A stretch of 64,000 nt of DNA. Origin: Archegozetes longisetosus. Lineage: Eukaryota > Arthropoda > Arachnida > Sarcoptiformes > Trhypochthoniidae. Made by a program: the position numbers and the translations under genes. The notes under the pieces are model-generated. The model did not search any database. It saw nothing but the letters and a program-made list of their open reading frames with translations, and was not told the DNA's origin. The DNA is taken from contig JAEMBT020000009.1 of the NCBI GenBank assembly GCA_018873245.2, forward strand, positions 6,115,180-6,179,179. The letters run 5' to 3'. The number at the start of each line of letters is the position of its first letter. Position 1 is the first letter of the stretch. Of this stretch, positions 46,923 through 58,532 are shown in pieces.

Positions 46923-47892
46923 CATTCGATACCAAATATATTTCTTAGAGCTTTGATCGTTTGCCAAAAGTGTTAATATCACGTTTTTAATTTAAGCCAT
47001 ATAAAATTTTGGTTCTTTAAGACACTTTGTTTAAACTAGTAATTTCAAAATGTCTCTAAAAACCTGCATTTGATAGAAACGAAATTTTAGACTGTAATGT
47101 GTTTAAGAATAATATTTAGAGGGAAGTAACTGGGATTTAGAAGTTGAAACTCTTTCTTGTATAAAAATTAGTTCTTAATATAAATGTTCTAAAAGTTGAC
47201 ATATTTTAACCTCTGATATAATGCATAGCTCTATATAAGCAACGAAAATTTGTACACCTTATGTGTTCGTTACGATAAGCTTTTACTGTCTACTGTAGGT
47301 GCAAAAAATTCCTGTTAATTTGAATGAACAGAACTTCTCGTGATAGTCATACTCGTGGTCGTTTGTTAAAATATCAGTTGATTTTAAATTTTACTCACTA
47401 AATGTTGCTCGAAAAAAAAATCAGCAAAACTTTTGAGTTCTCAAAGAGTTTTAACCTCAGAACATCGCTACACTACACTCCGCTACACTTTAGTAAATCA
47501 ATTTGATCACAGAAATAATATTAACATGAAAACTTATTCCCCTAAAGACAATTTAGTTGATATAATAAGGCTGACACTTGATTGAAAAAGCATCTACTTA
47601 TGTCTACTATCGATATCTATCGATTATATCTATCGATAATAGGAAATAATAAAATTTGTGATTAGATAGGAAAACAATCTGAAATTGATCTGTATACTAT
47701 CAAATTAGATGTATAACTATTACCAGAAGCTCTGATCTTCAGTTAGTAAACTTATCAATGTTAAATATTCATAGTTTCAGGCTTAGTATATGTTTGCTGT
47801 TTTTTAGATTTTTTGCATTTAAAATATTTGTTTGCTCTAGTTTTGTGTCTTCCACTCATCTGTTAAATCAAATATCTTCAATAACAATATAA

Positions 47893-48364
47893 AGTGCGTC
47901 CCAAAAGGTGCCGTAATATTTTTACAATTTTCTTATTAATTTATTAATGAAGATTTTGGGACTAATATTTAGTGGTTAAATGCCACACATCTCATAATTA
48001 CGGAAAAATCTTAGCTAAATATTAATTACAGTGATATTAAAGTACTGCGCGAAATATGATAGACATCAGAAAATGATTGATTCCATAGGACTCTATAGAC
48101 TTTATGGTGGAAAAATCCTAGTACGAACGCAACGTAATAAGCTCTATGAAAACCCATTGATAAGCTATAGAGTGGAATCAATCATTTTCTGATGTCTATC
48201 ATATTTCGCGCAGTACTTTAATATCACTGTAATTAATATTTAGCTAAGATTTTTTCCTTAATTATGAGATGTGTGGCATTTAACCACTAAAGTTGGCCCC
48301 AAAATCTTCATTAATAAATTAATAAGAAAATTGTAAAAATATTACGGCACCTTTTGGGACGCAC
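47893..48364. mobile_element. long-TIR fold-back element
   Basis: Two arms of about 200 bp, 47893-48098 and 48162-48364, are nearly perfect reverse complements, starting AGTGCGTCCCAAAAGGTGCC and ending with its complement. The spacer is only about 60 bp. There is no ORF of note. It resembles a non-autonomous DNA transposon that is almost entirely terminal repeat. High arm identity implies recent origin or correction. Confidence 0.85.
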
Positions 48365-49646
48365 TCTATTATAAATACTTTCAACTTGAAAATACACGCA
48401 ATAAGAGAAAGTTGATTAATTTTTGTAAGACATTTAACTTAAGCTGAAAAGAGTAAAAATTTCTAATCGATTAATTATATAATCACTAGTAACCTGACAG
48501 ACTTTTTACTTAAAAGTCTGTCAGATAGTTCACTTAAAAAGTTCATGAGACAAAAATTGATCTTGGTCCCACAATTGTGCGAAGATATATTAATATCTAA
48601 AGGAATAGTATCTCTCATTTGATTTGATTATTTGTCACTCATGACTGGTGAACAAAATTGATTTCAAACGTTCTCCCTTTCTGAATTTTTGAAATCAAAG
48701 CTGTTGTCTCTATGGACCGAATATAAGGATATAGACAATAGAAAAGAAGCAGTTCTTTATGTGTTTATCTCATCGGTATAAGAAATGTTACAACTTTGAA
48801 AACTCTTTTCATTATCAAAGATGAGTTATTTATTCACTGAAAAATTGTTTTGTTTATAATATTTTGTTACTGTAAAAGTTAGAAGTAGTTAGGAATTAAA
48901 GTTTAGTATATTTGGCTATTTAGTCTATGAAAGCAATGTAATGTAAAGTATAACTTTTCAATCAATAGCTATATATTGAAAAGCAAATTTTGTTACAAAA
49001 AAAAATAATGTTCTAATTGTTTAGCTATCTGAACTTCTCTAATTCTTAAGGTTTCTATTATATATTAAAGGTTAAAATTAATTTTCATTAATGAGTCTAA
49101 AACTTATAAAAAAATTCTTTTAAAAATTGTTAAATGATATTTTTTCACAATATTTGGTGCGAAAAATTTTAAAGTTTGAATGAATTTTAAAATTATTTTA
49201 AAATTTATTCATATGACCCAAAATGCAATTAACTAATTAAAAATCTGAACCTTATAACTTTTGTTCATATAAAAACTTATTTTATCATAAATAATAGAAG
49301 AGCAAATTAAAAATAAAATTCTATTCAATAGTGTATAAGAGCATAAATGGTTTTAATAGAAATCATTAATGCAGTTATAGGAGTAGAAAGCAATCAATTT
49401 ATAACAATTAAAATTTTTAAATTTATATAAGAACATAAAAAAGTTGAGCAAGTGATTAGAAAGAGTAAAGCTATAAGTTAAAATTTAGGCTAAGAAATAC
49501 AATAAATTTGATTATTATACAGCTAATTAATTTATAGTAGGCTTTAACCAAAAGCCTATATTTCAAGTGTATATAACAAGACCTGAAAGTAAAGACTTAG
49601 AGATCTATTTACTAAGCTATCGATTGATGAATCGGTGGTTAAGTTT

Positions 49647-50770
49647 TTAACCCAAAAGTCCAATTCCAGCTCCTTTAGCACCTTTAGCTCCAGCGGTGGC
49701 GGCAGCGGCTCCACCTTTCTTGAATGCTGCTTTTGCTGCGGCGGCACCTTTCTTACCAGCAGTGGCAAATCCAGCTGCTGCTGCTCCCTTAGCTCCTGCA
49801 GTTTTCGCTGCTTTAGCACCTGCAGCTCCAGCAGCTCCGGCCCATCCACCCTTCTTACCCGCAGCTCCAGCGGCTCCACCTGCTGCGAATGCTCCACCAG
49901 CTTTACCGAATTTGAAACCTTGAGCAGCCTTGAAGGTACTTTAATTTAAAAAGTTCAAATCAATATTTCAGATAAATGATGAATTTAAAAATTATAAAAT
50001 GGTTTAATGAATACTTACGCTACTTTACCGAAAGCCTTATTATATCCAGCACCAAATTTTTTACCCCATTTGCCGCCTTTGCCCCATTTCGCACCCTTTT
50101 TACCTGCAGCAGCGAATCCCTATTTTAAATTCAATACAAAAATATAAAGATATAGTTAGATCATTCCGAATGAAGGAATGTTTATTAATAGCTGGTTAAG
50201 TGTAGTGTTATGAAAGCTAGTATTTAACTCCTTCTTATAATCAAATCAATTAATAGTTTAATATAATTCTAACCTTTGCTGCTGCTGCTTTCTTTCCTCC
50301 TGCAGCTGCAGCGGCAGCACCGGCAGCTCCAGCCTTTTTACCGAAAGCGGCTGCTTTACCGGCAGCTCCTGCTTTTGCTCCAGCCTTGAAACCTGCAGCA
50401 CCGGCAGCCATTTTCGCAGCTTTACCAGCAGCTGCAGCTCCGGCTCCTTTTCCTGCAATAACGGATTCAGCGGGTTCTAAATCAGACACAATTTCAGATT
50501 GTTCAGAAGCATCGGTCTCTAAATCCGATTCGTCTACTACTTCATTTTGTTCAGAGTATGAAGCTATGGCCACTGAGAATAACAAGCTCAATACCACAAA
50601 CTTTTTATCCAAACATAAAGAGAAAAAGTAAATTCACAATTAAATGCTTATTCACAAAGTTTTCTATTATTAGCTAAACATTTTCTAAAACTACTATAAA
50701 TTGAAAACTTTTTGAAAACTAATAATAATAGTAAAATCTTTTACTAATTTCATACCAGTCTATAATCCAT
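49647..50770 (-). CDS. secreted Ala/Gly/Lys-rich protein, copy 1
   Basis: Four coding exons: 50770-50756 (only MDYRL), 50600-50274, 50119-50019 and 49938-49647, giving 244 aa. The micro-exon completes a signal peptide continuing FVVLSLLFSVAIAS. Residues 20-54 (YSEQNEVVDESDLETDASEQ onward) hold 12 Asp/Glu and no Lys/Arg. From about residue 55 the protein is built almost wholly of Ala, Gly and Lys with some Phe, and no acidic residue or cysteine follows. Exon 3 encodes a distinct Trp/Lys/Gly block, KWGKGGKWGKKFGAGYNKAF. Exon 4 is about 97 residues of GAAGKKG-like repeats ending GLLG. All introns are GT-AG. Without the micro-exon no in-frame ATG is available. It is probably secreted; silk-, glue- or matrix-like material or a cationic peptide precursor are possibilities, but no named family is recognised. 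Exons are GC-richer than their surroundings because of Ala/Gly codons. Confidence 0.85.
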
Positions 50771-50849
50771 TTCAGTATAAGTAGTTTTATCTTACAATAA
50801 GTCACTTTAAACTAAAAGTGAAAGCTGACTTAAATTTTAAATTTTCGAG

Positions 50850-50860
50850 CATTTTATATA
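50850..50860 (-). promoter_or_regulatory. TATA box of copy 1
   Basis: TATATAAAAT on the minus strand, about 80 bp upstream of the start codon in the micro-exon. The same motif sits at the same distance in copies 2 and 3, with conserved sequence around it. A further conserved block containing AGTATATCACTTTTGG-like sequence lies about 90 bp further upstream (about 50935-50975). Confidence 0.6.
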
Positions 50861-52544
50861 AGAAAATATTTGGTACATTTCCGTTTAGAAAAACTCAATA
50901 TCAGTGTTTTTTTCGGAATGTAAAGTATAGACCAAAAGTGATATACTTTTTTGGGAAGTGATTATAAGTCACGGGAAAAAGTCACAGGACCTTCAAAATT
51001 TCTAATAATTTCTTTCTCAAACTTGATATTTAGCTTAAAAGATCTCGCATTTCACATATTTTCCTTTATTTTAGTTCAAGTATAGTATTAAAATGTGAAT
51101 AATTAATATCCGGCATTTTTTGAGAGATAGAAAAAAAGAAAGATGATAGAAAAGTTAAGCAACGAAAAGGACATAGAACAAAATGGACACAAAATTAGTC
51201 CTTGTGAAAATTTCACAACCACACATGATAAATAGTAGAACTGGAATATATGCTAATATCATAAGCTTGTAAAAGTAAGTCTTGAATTACACTTGAATTA
51301 ACGATGTTTTATTTAATTTTTTTACGGGATGATCAGCTACTGGAACAGGCATTTTATAGAAATTAAGAGTATATTGATGCTTCAAAATGTTCAAAGTTGT
51401 GAGTCAAATTCTTCTCTGATTGTCAACTGTCTTATACTTAGAGTATAAAAGTCTTCATTTTCCTATATCGATAAGGTATTTATCGGTCTAGTTTCTCTTC
51501 GGTTGAACACTATTCTAGTTTGGATACTTGAACGCATTCCTATTCTCTAATCTCAGTGGGATGTAGTTTTCGATTGAGAAGTTATTCATTTATAGTTATG
51601 ATAAATTTATTTTCAAAATCAGAAGAGTTTCGGAGAGAAAGTTATTCATTGAGACTAAATAAAAATAAGAGATAATCAACTAATTATAGTTTGACCTTTA
51701 TTCTAGTATTTAATTTTTAAATTGTTATTTGAATTAGAGATGTCAATAGGATCCCGAAAGGACGGAACATGGTCAGGATTCGGTTGGATTATAAAGTATT
51801 GAGTTCAACGGTATTTTATAATATAAATGTCGGGATGGGACGGAGTTCAGAATTTTATATAATAAAATCCTGTAATTGTAAACACTTGCATTTTATGTTA
51901 TTTTGACATAGTTACGAAGGCAGATTTCCGCGTTCGTACCAATTAATTTTCACTTTTTCTCGGTTTCCGCAACCAATCTTTCAAGTGAATAAAATTTCAA
52001 TTATGCTGGTATCTAACTGAAGATCGAGTTTGAATCCAGAAAAGGTTGACATAATATTATTTATGTGATCAAACACTGATTTCATTTGACTATCTTCCTT
52101 ATCTATAATTTACAACTTACTTTTACTAATTTTTACATTATTTTATTATTTATACTAATAAATTGAATTTTACGATACGAAGCTATGACTAGTGATTTTT
52201 GGGATGAAACAGGACTGGAATGGACTACTTTTGGCATAAAACGGGAAGAGACGGGTTTGTACGAGAGGATGAAAGTAATGAACAGGACGGAATTCAAAAT
52301 TTGAAACTTTTGACGCCTCTGATTTGTATTAAAATAACAAAAATAATATAACATAAGGTTTTTTTAAAGTTGACTCAGAACTTGATAATCAATTTTCTTA
52401 CTTGTAAGTTGATCTCGTAAGCATTCATTATCAATACTTCTCTAATTGTAAATATCAGAGCTAAAATTTTGAAAAGTTTTATGTTATTATATATAATAAA
52501 AGCTCAATATAAAAGACATTTTGATGTAGAGAGATTATTTTAGA

Positions 52545-52740
52545 TATACTCTGTTCAAACATGAATGCAACAGAAGGTCATCGGGGATTTAATCCCCAGA
52601 TACTTTTTATGATCATCAGGAATAATTAAGAATCAAAGTTATTAGATTTTTGTTTTTTAAACTTAATTTTAATTTTTATTTAATATTTTATTTGATTTAG
52701 TTTCAGCTTATGACCTTACTGTTGCATTCATTTTTTAATT
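52545..52740. mobile_element. TIR element in unit flank, second copy
   Basis: Counterpart of the element at 46707-46922, with ends ATGAATGCAACAGAAGGTCA and GACCTTACTGTTGCATTCAT. It is at the same relative position in the duplicated unit. Confidence 0.65.
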
Positions 52741-53920
52741 AAATTTATTATCACCTCTATGTGTTTGTTAAACTCTATTCCCAAAATTTAGGGAAACAGA
52801 TATAACTTTAATAACAATCTGAAATAAGATTTTAATTTTTAACTTTAAATAGTTTTATTGTAATGATTATATGCATTGTGTTTAGTTATAGAGTTTTATG
52901 AAATCATAAACATTTCGGTTTAAATCATGAAAGTTTTGGATGATACGCCAATATGTAGTAGAAAATTATATAATTATTAAATTTTATAGAATTTTTTCAG
53001 AATTTTGACTATAATTTTTCGCGAAATTGCAATTTCTACACGGGCTTTTAGAAGTAATGATACGATAAAGTTTGCACATTCGATATAGAATGCAATTTAT
53101 AAAAATTTAATCATTTGCCAAATGTATTAAAATCAAGTTTTAACTTTAACCATGTCAAATTCTGGTTCTTTAAACCACTTTGTTTAAACTGATAATTTCA
53201 AAATCAGTCTCTAAAAAGGTGCATTTGATAGAAAGTGAAATTTTAGATTTCAATGTGTCTAAGAATAATATTCAGAGGGAAGTAACTGGGTTTTAGAAAT
53301 TGAAACTCTTTCTTGTATAAAAATTAGTTCTTAATATAAATGTTCTAAAAGTTGACATGTTTTAACTTTTGATATATGCATAGCTCTATATAACCAACGA
53401 AAACTTTTACACCTTCTGTGTTCGTTGCATCAAACTTTTTCTGTATACTGTAGGTGCAAAAAATTACTGTTAATTTGAATGAACAGAACTTCTCGTGATA
53501 GTCATACTTAGATGATTGATTTTGAACTTGAGTTAGTAAACTTATAAAACTTAAAAATTCACAGCTTGGGGCTTAGTATATGCTTACCGTTTTTAGTTTT
53601 GCTATATTATAAATTTTTGGTTTATACCAGTTTTGTGTCTCCAGTTCATCTGTCAAATCAAAAATGTTCAATAGCTATATATTATAAATACTTCTCAAAT
53701 TCAAAAGTTCATTCATTTTTGTAAAATATTTAACTTGAACTGACAAAAGTTAGAATTTTTAATTAATTAATTATGAAATCATCATAAACCTATTAGAATT
53801 GTTCGTCCGACTTTTTACGATTTTTAAAAAAGATCCAAGTTCACTCAAGGAACTCTTTCAATGAGGCCAAAATAGGCCTTTTACTTCCACAATTATGCGA
53901 AGATATAATAAGTTCGAGAG

Positions 53921-53927
<7 letters not shown>

Positions 53928-53983
<56 letters not shown>
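53928..53983. repeat. (GA)n microsatellite
   Basis: About 28 perfect AG dinucleotides, preceded by a short imperfect GA-rich lead. It creates spurious Arg/Glu and Ser/Leu frames on the two strands. Confidence 0.95.
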
Positions 53984-53986
<3 letters not shown>

Positions 53987-55028
53987 TCTTATATTTGATT
54001 CAATTATTACTCGTGAATGGTGGACAAAACTGATTTCAAACATACTGTTTTTCCGAATTTTTAAATCAAAACTATGATCTCAATGGATCAAATATAAGAA
54101 TTTACCCAATAGAAAAGAAGCAGATTTAATGTGTTAATCTGGTTGATATAAGGATTGTTATGACTGAGTTTATTTGCAATGATTTACTGCTATGAGAGTT
54201 AGAAGTAATTAGAATTAGAGTTTAACACAACTAACTATGTATTGTCTACGAAAGTAATTGTAAATTTATAAAATTCTTAAAGCATAAGAACTCTCGTAAC
54301 AATTTAGTGGAATCAATAAGATAGTTTAAAAATAAAATCTCTGTCAACTCGAAGTTTAATTATATTCAACAATGTCTTAATCTTAAATCATTAGGTTATC
54401 GTAAGAATAATCAAAATGTTGGCTTTCCTAATAATCAGCTAGACAATTGCTTTCCAAACATTTTGACCTCATGAAACACGTGATCCGATAAACCTGGATC
54501 TTGAGCCGACATAAGAGAGTCTGTAACAAAGCATTTCTCAAAAGATTCTATTGAATATATTATTGATATATTCAGACATCAATAGCTATAAATTCTCATT
54601 AACAAGAACCTCGCATGAAGTCTATATTGATTTTATACTTTGGTGATTATTATTAACATTATAACTTCAAATATTAAATAATTAAACTAATTAAGATGTT
54701 AGTCGAATTCATTTTAAAACAATTTCGAAATCAGATAATTTTTGTTGTTATAAAGTTCATTCATTTGACCCAAAACATAATCAAATTAACTTCAAATTTA
54801 GTTAAGAAACTGAAGAAATCTGAATAATTATATTCATATAAATATTTATTTTATCATAAAAATATTAAACAAGATTAAAATTAAAATTGCATTCTTGTAC
54901 AGCTAGTTAACTTATAGCTATTTTTGACAAGAAATAAGGATTTCAAGGAGCATATAACAAGTACTGAAAGTAAAATACTTAGAGATCTATTTATTAAGTC
55001 ATCAATTAATAAATAGGTGGTCAAGATT

Positions 55029-56096
55029 TTAACCCAAAAGCCCAAGTCCAGCTCCTTTGGCACCTTTACCTCCAGCAGTGGCTGCAGCGGCTCCACCTTT
55101 CTTGAATGCTGCTTTTGCTGCGGCGGCACCTTTCTTACCAGCAGTAGCAAATCCAGCTGCTGCTGCTCCCTTAGCTCCTCCGGCTTTAGCTGCTTTAGCA
55201 CCTGCAGCTCCAGCAGCTCCGGCCCATGCACCCTTCTTACCAGCAGCACCAGCGGCTCCACCTGCTGCGAATGCTCCACCAGCTTTACCGAATTTGAAAC
55301 CTTGAGCAGCCTTGAAGGTACTTCAATTTCAAAAATATTCAAATTAATATTCTAGTGAATGAAAAATTTTTCAACAATTTTAAAATGGTTTCATGAATAC
55401 TTACGCTACTTTACCGAAAGCCTTATTATATCCAGCACCAAATTTTTTACCCCATTTGCCACCTTTGCCCCATTTCGCTCCTTTTTTACCTGCAGCAGCG
55501 AATCCCTGTTTCAAGTTGAATCAAAAAATATTAAGACATAGTTCAAATATTCCCAATCAAGAAATCTTCATTAATAATGGGTTGGTTCAACGTAATGCTA
55601 ACCTTTGCTGCTGCTGCTTTCTTTCCTCCTGCAGCTGCAGCGGCAGCACCGGCAGCTCCAGCCTTTTTACCGAAAGCGGCTGCTTTACCGGCAGCTCCTG
55701 CTTTCGCTCCAGCCTTAAAACCTGCAGCACCGGCAGCCATTTTCGCAGCTTTACCAGCAGCTGCAGCTCCGGCTCCTTTTCCTGCAATAACGGATTCAGC
55801 GGGTTCTAAATCAGACACAATTTCAGATTGTTCAGAAGCATCAGTCTCCAAGTCTGATTCGTCTATTTCATTTTGTTCAGAGTATGAAGCTATGGCCACT
55901 GAGAATAACAAGCTCAATACCACAAACTTTTTATCCAAACATAAAGAGAAAAAGTAAATTCACAATTAAATGCTTATTCACAAAGTTTTCTATTATTAGC
56001 TAAACATTTTCTAAAACTACTATAAATTGAAAACTTTTTGAAAACTAATAATAATAGTAAAATCTTTTACTAATTTCATACCAGTCTATAATCCAT
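55029..56096 (-). CDS. secreted Ala/Gly/Lys-rich protein, copy 2
   Basis: Same four-exon structure as copy 1: 56096-56082 (MDYRL), 55926-55603, 55505-55405 and 55320-55029; 243 aa. The signal peptide, acidic segment (one Val shorter), Ala/Gly/Lys body and Trp block are almost identical to copy 1. The last exon differs at a few codons, for example ending GAGLGLLG. Splice sites and phases (0, 0, 2) are all kept, so the gene looks functional. The promoter, 5' intron and exon 2 are nearly identical to copy 1 for several hundred bases, closer than the more distant flanks, which suggests recent duplication or gene conversion. The start of its 3' neighbour region is clearly alignable with those of copies 1 and 3. 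Confidence 0.85.
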
Positions 56097-56175
56097 TTCA
56101 GTATAAGTAGTTTTATCTTGTAATAAGTCACTTTAAACTAAATGTGAAAACTGACTTAAATTTTAATTTTCGAGC

Positions 56176-56186
56176 ATTTTATATAA
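56176..56186 (-). promoter_or_regulatory. TATA box of copy 2
   Basis: TATATAAAAT on the minus strand, in the same conserved context as for copy 1 (complement of GAGCATTTTATATAAGAAAA), about 80-90 bp before the start codon. Confidence 0.6.
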
Positions 56187-56429
56187 GAAAATATTTGGTA
56201 CATTTCCGTTTAGAAAAACTCAATACCAGTTATTTTTCGGAATGTTAAGTATAGATCAAAAGTAATATACTTTTTTGGGAAGTGATTAAAAGTCAAAGGA
56301 CCTTCAAAATTTCAAATAATTTGATTTTCAAGTTGGATATTAAGCTTTAAAAATTTCACTTTCTATAAACTTTCCTTTATCTTAGTTGAAGTGTAGCATT
56401 AAAATATAAATAATCAATATCCGGTATTG

Positions 56430-56760
56430 TTTTATGAGAAAGATAGAGAGAAAGAGAAAGGATGACACAAAGAATAATTAATCATAAAGATAGAATAAAA
56501 TGAAACGAAATAATTTATTATAATAATATCATAGTCATTCATCATAAATACTAGAACTGATAAACAAAATATGCTAACCTTGGAACACTATAAAAATTTG
56601 TTGTAATAATTCAGGTTTCTATTTATTCAATTATTCTTCTTTTAAGCGTGATGATTAATTATTGGATTATTTGTTTGAATATTCATTGGAACCGGCATTA
56701 TATAGCAATTAGGAATGCGCTTTGTATTCGATTTTATGTACATGTCGGTTAGGAAGATTC
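56430..56760. repeat. tandem-unit flank 2 (short remnant)
   Basis: Homologous to the starts of flanks 0, 1 and 3 for only about 330 bp (ATATCCGG, GAGAGAAAGAG, ATAATATCATAGTCATTC), then similarity stops. The rest of the flank was replaced by other sequence, including a Tc1-like relic. Confidence 0.6.
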
Positions 56761-57554
56761 ATACATAAAACTGAACGTTTTACACAATCATTTTTAACAA
56801 TCAGATTTAATTGTTACGAGCGATTTTTAGTAAAGATTTGCATTACGATTACATTAAGACTTTTTCGCTAATAATTCATTCTTTGACTCAAATGCATCTA
56901 TGATTTTCTCTTGATCACCTAAAATTGACTTAATATTTGAGTAACATTCAGTTTTGTTAGCGCCTCCTATCCTCTCTCTGTTCTCTGCATGCAATTTCTT
57001 TAATAATTTAGTACCTTTCGTTAAATGTCAATTTGAGTCTCACATTTTGCACTTTTTTGATTCTATTCGCACAATAGTATAGTTATTTGATAGCAATTAA
57101 CAAGTGTTAACTTAATTACGCTCATTAAAATTCAACTCATAAACAATTTTTTGAAGTAAACAATATATTAAAAACACGTGTCCTATTCTACAATTCAAGT
57201 CAAATTTGAATACAATTTTATGCAAGTCGTAATTCTCAACCTTTACTTACATACAACTGAAATGTTATGCTTATGAGAGTGATTTTGATAAACTGTACAT
57301 AAAAATGAATTGTACACAAAGTGTACCGTTGGTTAAGAATGTATTGTTCAAACCGAGTATTTTCGCGTATCAAAAGTCTAGGGATTACGAATATATTTAA
57401 ATTTAATTTGCATACACTGAAAGTTTTGAAAGTTCTTGAACTTAGAAAAAATGATTCAATAACTTAATTTGTAAATATAAAACTGAATTTTGGATAATAA
57501 TCTTTAATATCTTTTATTTGCTTTAATTTTTCTTAAAAAATAAGCATTAAAATT
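56761..57554. other. intergenic, nothing recognised
   Basis: AT-rich sequence between the truncated unit flank and the Tc1-like relic. It may include the element's 5' end, but terminal repeats were not found. Confidence 0.4.
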
Positions 57555-58532
57555 ATGCCACGTTTATCAGAACAGACAAGATGGTGAGTTGTTTTGTTAT
57601 CTCAAAGTGGATTTTCAATAGAAGAAGTTTGTGAATTTATTGACTGTCACTGGGAGCAGACGAAAATTGGTTAATTTGTTATGCACAGACAGGTACTATT
57701 AATGCAATGCCGAAAATAGACAGTTCATGTGTTACAACTTAAGATAATTATATCAACATTCTCGCAGCTAATAGATCATTTTCAAACTACTATCGATATT
57801 CTCAATGATTCTGGATTAGATATCTGTAAAAATACTATTTGAAACAGATTAAAAGAAGATGGTCTCAAAGCATATGTTGCTGTGCGCAAACAATTGCTGA
57901 CAGCAGTTCATAAAGTAAGCTGATTAAACTTTGCTCAACAGTATCGCGTTTGGTGATTGGGAACAAACTGTTTTTAACGATGAGTTTGCGTTTGTTACGG
58001 AAAGTCCTCATTCAAAGATAGTTTAGCGCGCTTGCGACACACTTTTCCAGAAGATAACATTCAATTTTTTAAAAACTCTGATCGCAGTTTTGTGGCTGTT
58101 TGGGGTTATGTTACTTCTTATGATTTAGTATCAATTCATAGAATTAATGGAACTTTCAATCAGTATAGATATATTGATACTAGCTCAGCCTTGTCTGAAT
58201 GAATTATTTGGAAACAATTATTATTTCATGCAAGACAGATATCCAATTCACACAATATTTGTCAAGAATGGTTTGAACAAAATATACTACAAAATAACAT
58301 ATTTCCTCCTGCAAAATTTGACATAAGTATTATAGAAAACACTTGGTATTTCATCAAAAGGAAGTTAAGTAGTAGAGGAATATAAAGAAATAATGCAGAA
58401 CTTTGGACTGCAATTAGCAATAGATGGGAAGAAATGAGAAATGGTATTCATTTAATGCAAAATTTAGTCAACTCTATGCGAACTCGATTGCAAATAATCT
58501 GTGAACAAGAAGGAGGTTATAATAAATATTGA
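57555..58532 (+). pseudogene. Tc1-like transposase relic
   Basis: Nearly full-length transposase broken by several stops and frameshifts. The N-terminus reads MPRLSEQTRW-stop, then a helix-turn-helix part (SGFSIEEVCEFI). A second-domain piece follows (NRLKEDGLKAYVAVRKQLL), then the first catalytic Asp in VFNDEFAFV, the VAVWGYVTSYDLVSIHRING strand and a degenerate third block, DISIIENTWYFIKRKL, where DLSPIEN is usual. The C-terminus, NLVNSMRTRLQIICEQ then GGYNKY, is typical of Tc1-type proteins. The second catalytic motif is lost. It inserted into the spacer between array genes 2 and 3. Confidence 0.85.

Larger units (their letters stand above)
45685..49000. repeat. tandem-unit flank 0 (upstream flank without its gene)
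   Basis: Homologous to the sequence upstream (right) of genes 1, 2 and 3 at about 51100-54250, 56430-56760 and 61400-62570. Shared blocks include GATGATAGAAAAG, TATAAATAGTAGA, GAAGAGTTTCGGAGAGAAAG, the MITE at 46707-46922 and TTCTCGTGATAGTCATACT. By position it should be preceded by a gene at about 44.4-45.4 kb, but none is there. It also carries the unique long inverted repeat at 47893-48364, absent from the other units, so that inserted after the duplication. Confidence 0.75.
51080..54260. repeat. tandem-unit flank 1
   Basis: Upstream flank of copy 1, homologous to 45685-49000 with indels, and partly to 61400-62570. It holds the TIR element at 52545-52740 and the GA microsatellite at 53928-53983. 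Unlike flank 0 it lacks the long fold-back element. No gene is seen in it. Confidence 0.7.

Noticed and set aside
49556-49949. Long open frames on both strands over the last exon of the Ala/Gly/Lys gene (also at 55017-55355 and 59983-60254)
   Set aside because: Repetitive Ala/Gly/Lys codons keep the other frames open by chance; only the minus-strand spliced frame has a signal peptide, splice sites and a sensible stop.
50250-50631. Unspliced gene starting at TTG just before the FVVLSLLF signal sequence
   Set aside because: TTG is not a normal eukaryotic start, and the bases before TTTGTGG form an acceptor; the conserved ATG micro-exon upstream explains the start better.
53858-54077. Arg/Glu- and Ser/Leu-repeat ORFs
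   Set aside because: Products of the GA microsatellite read in triplets.
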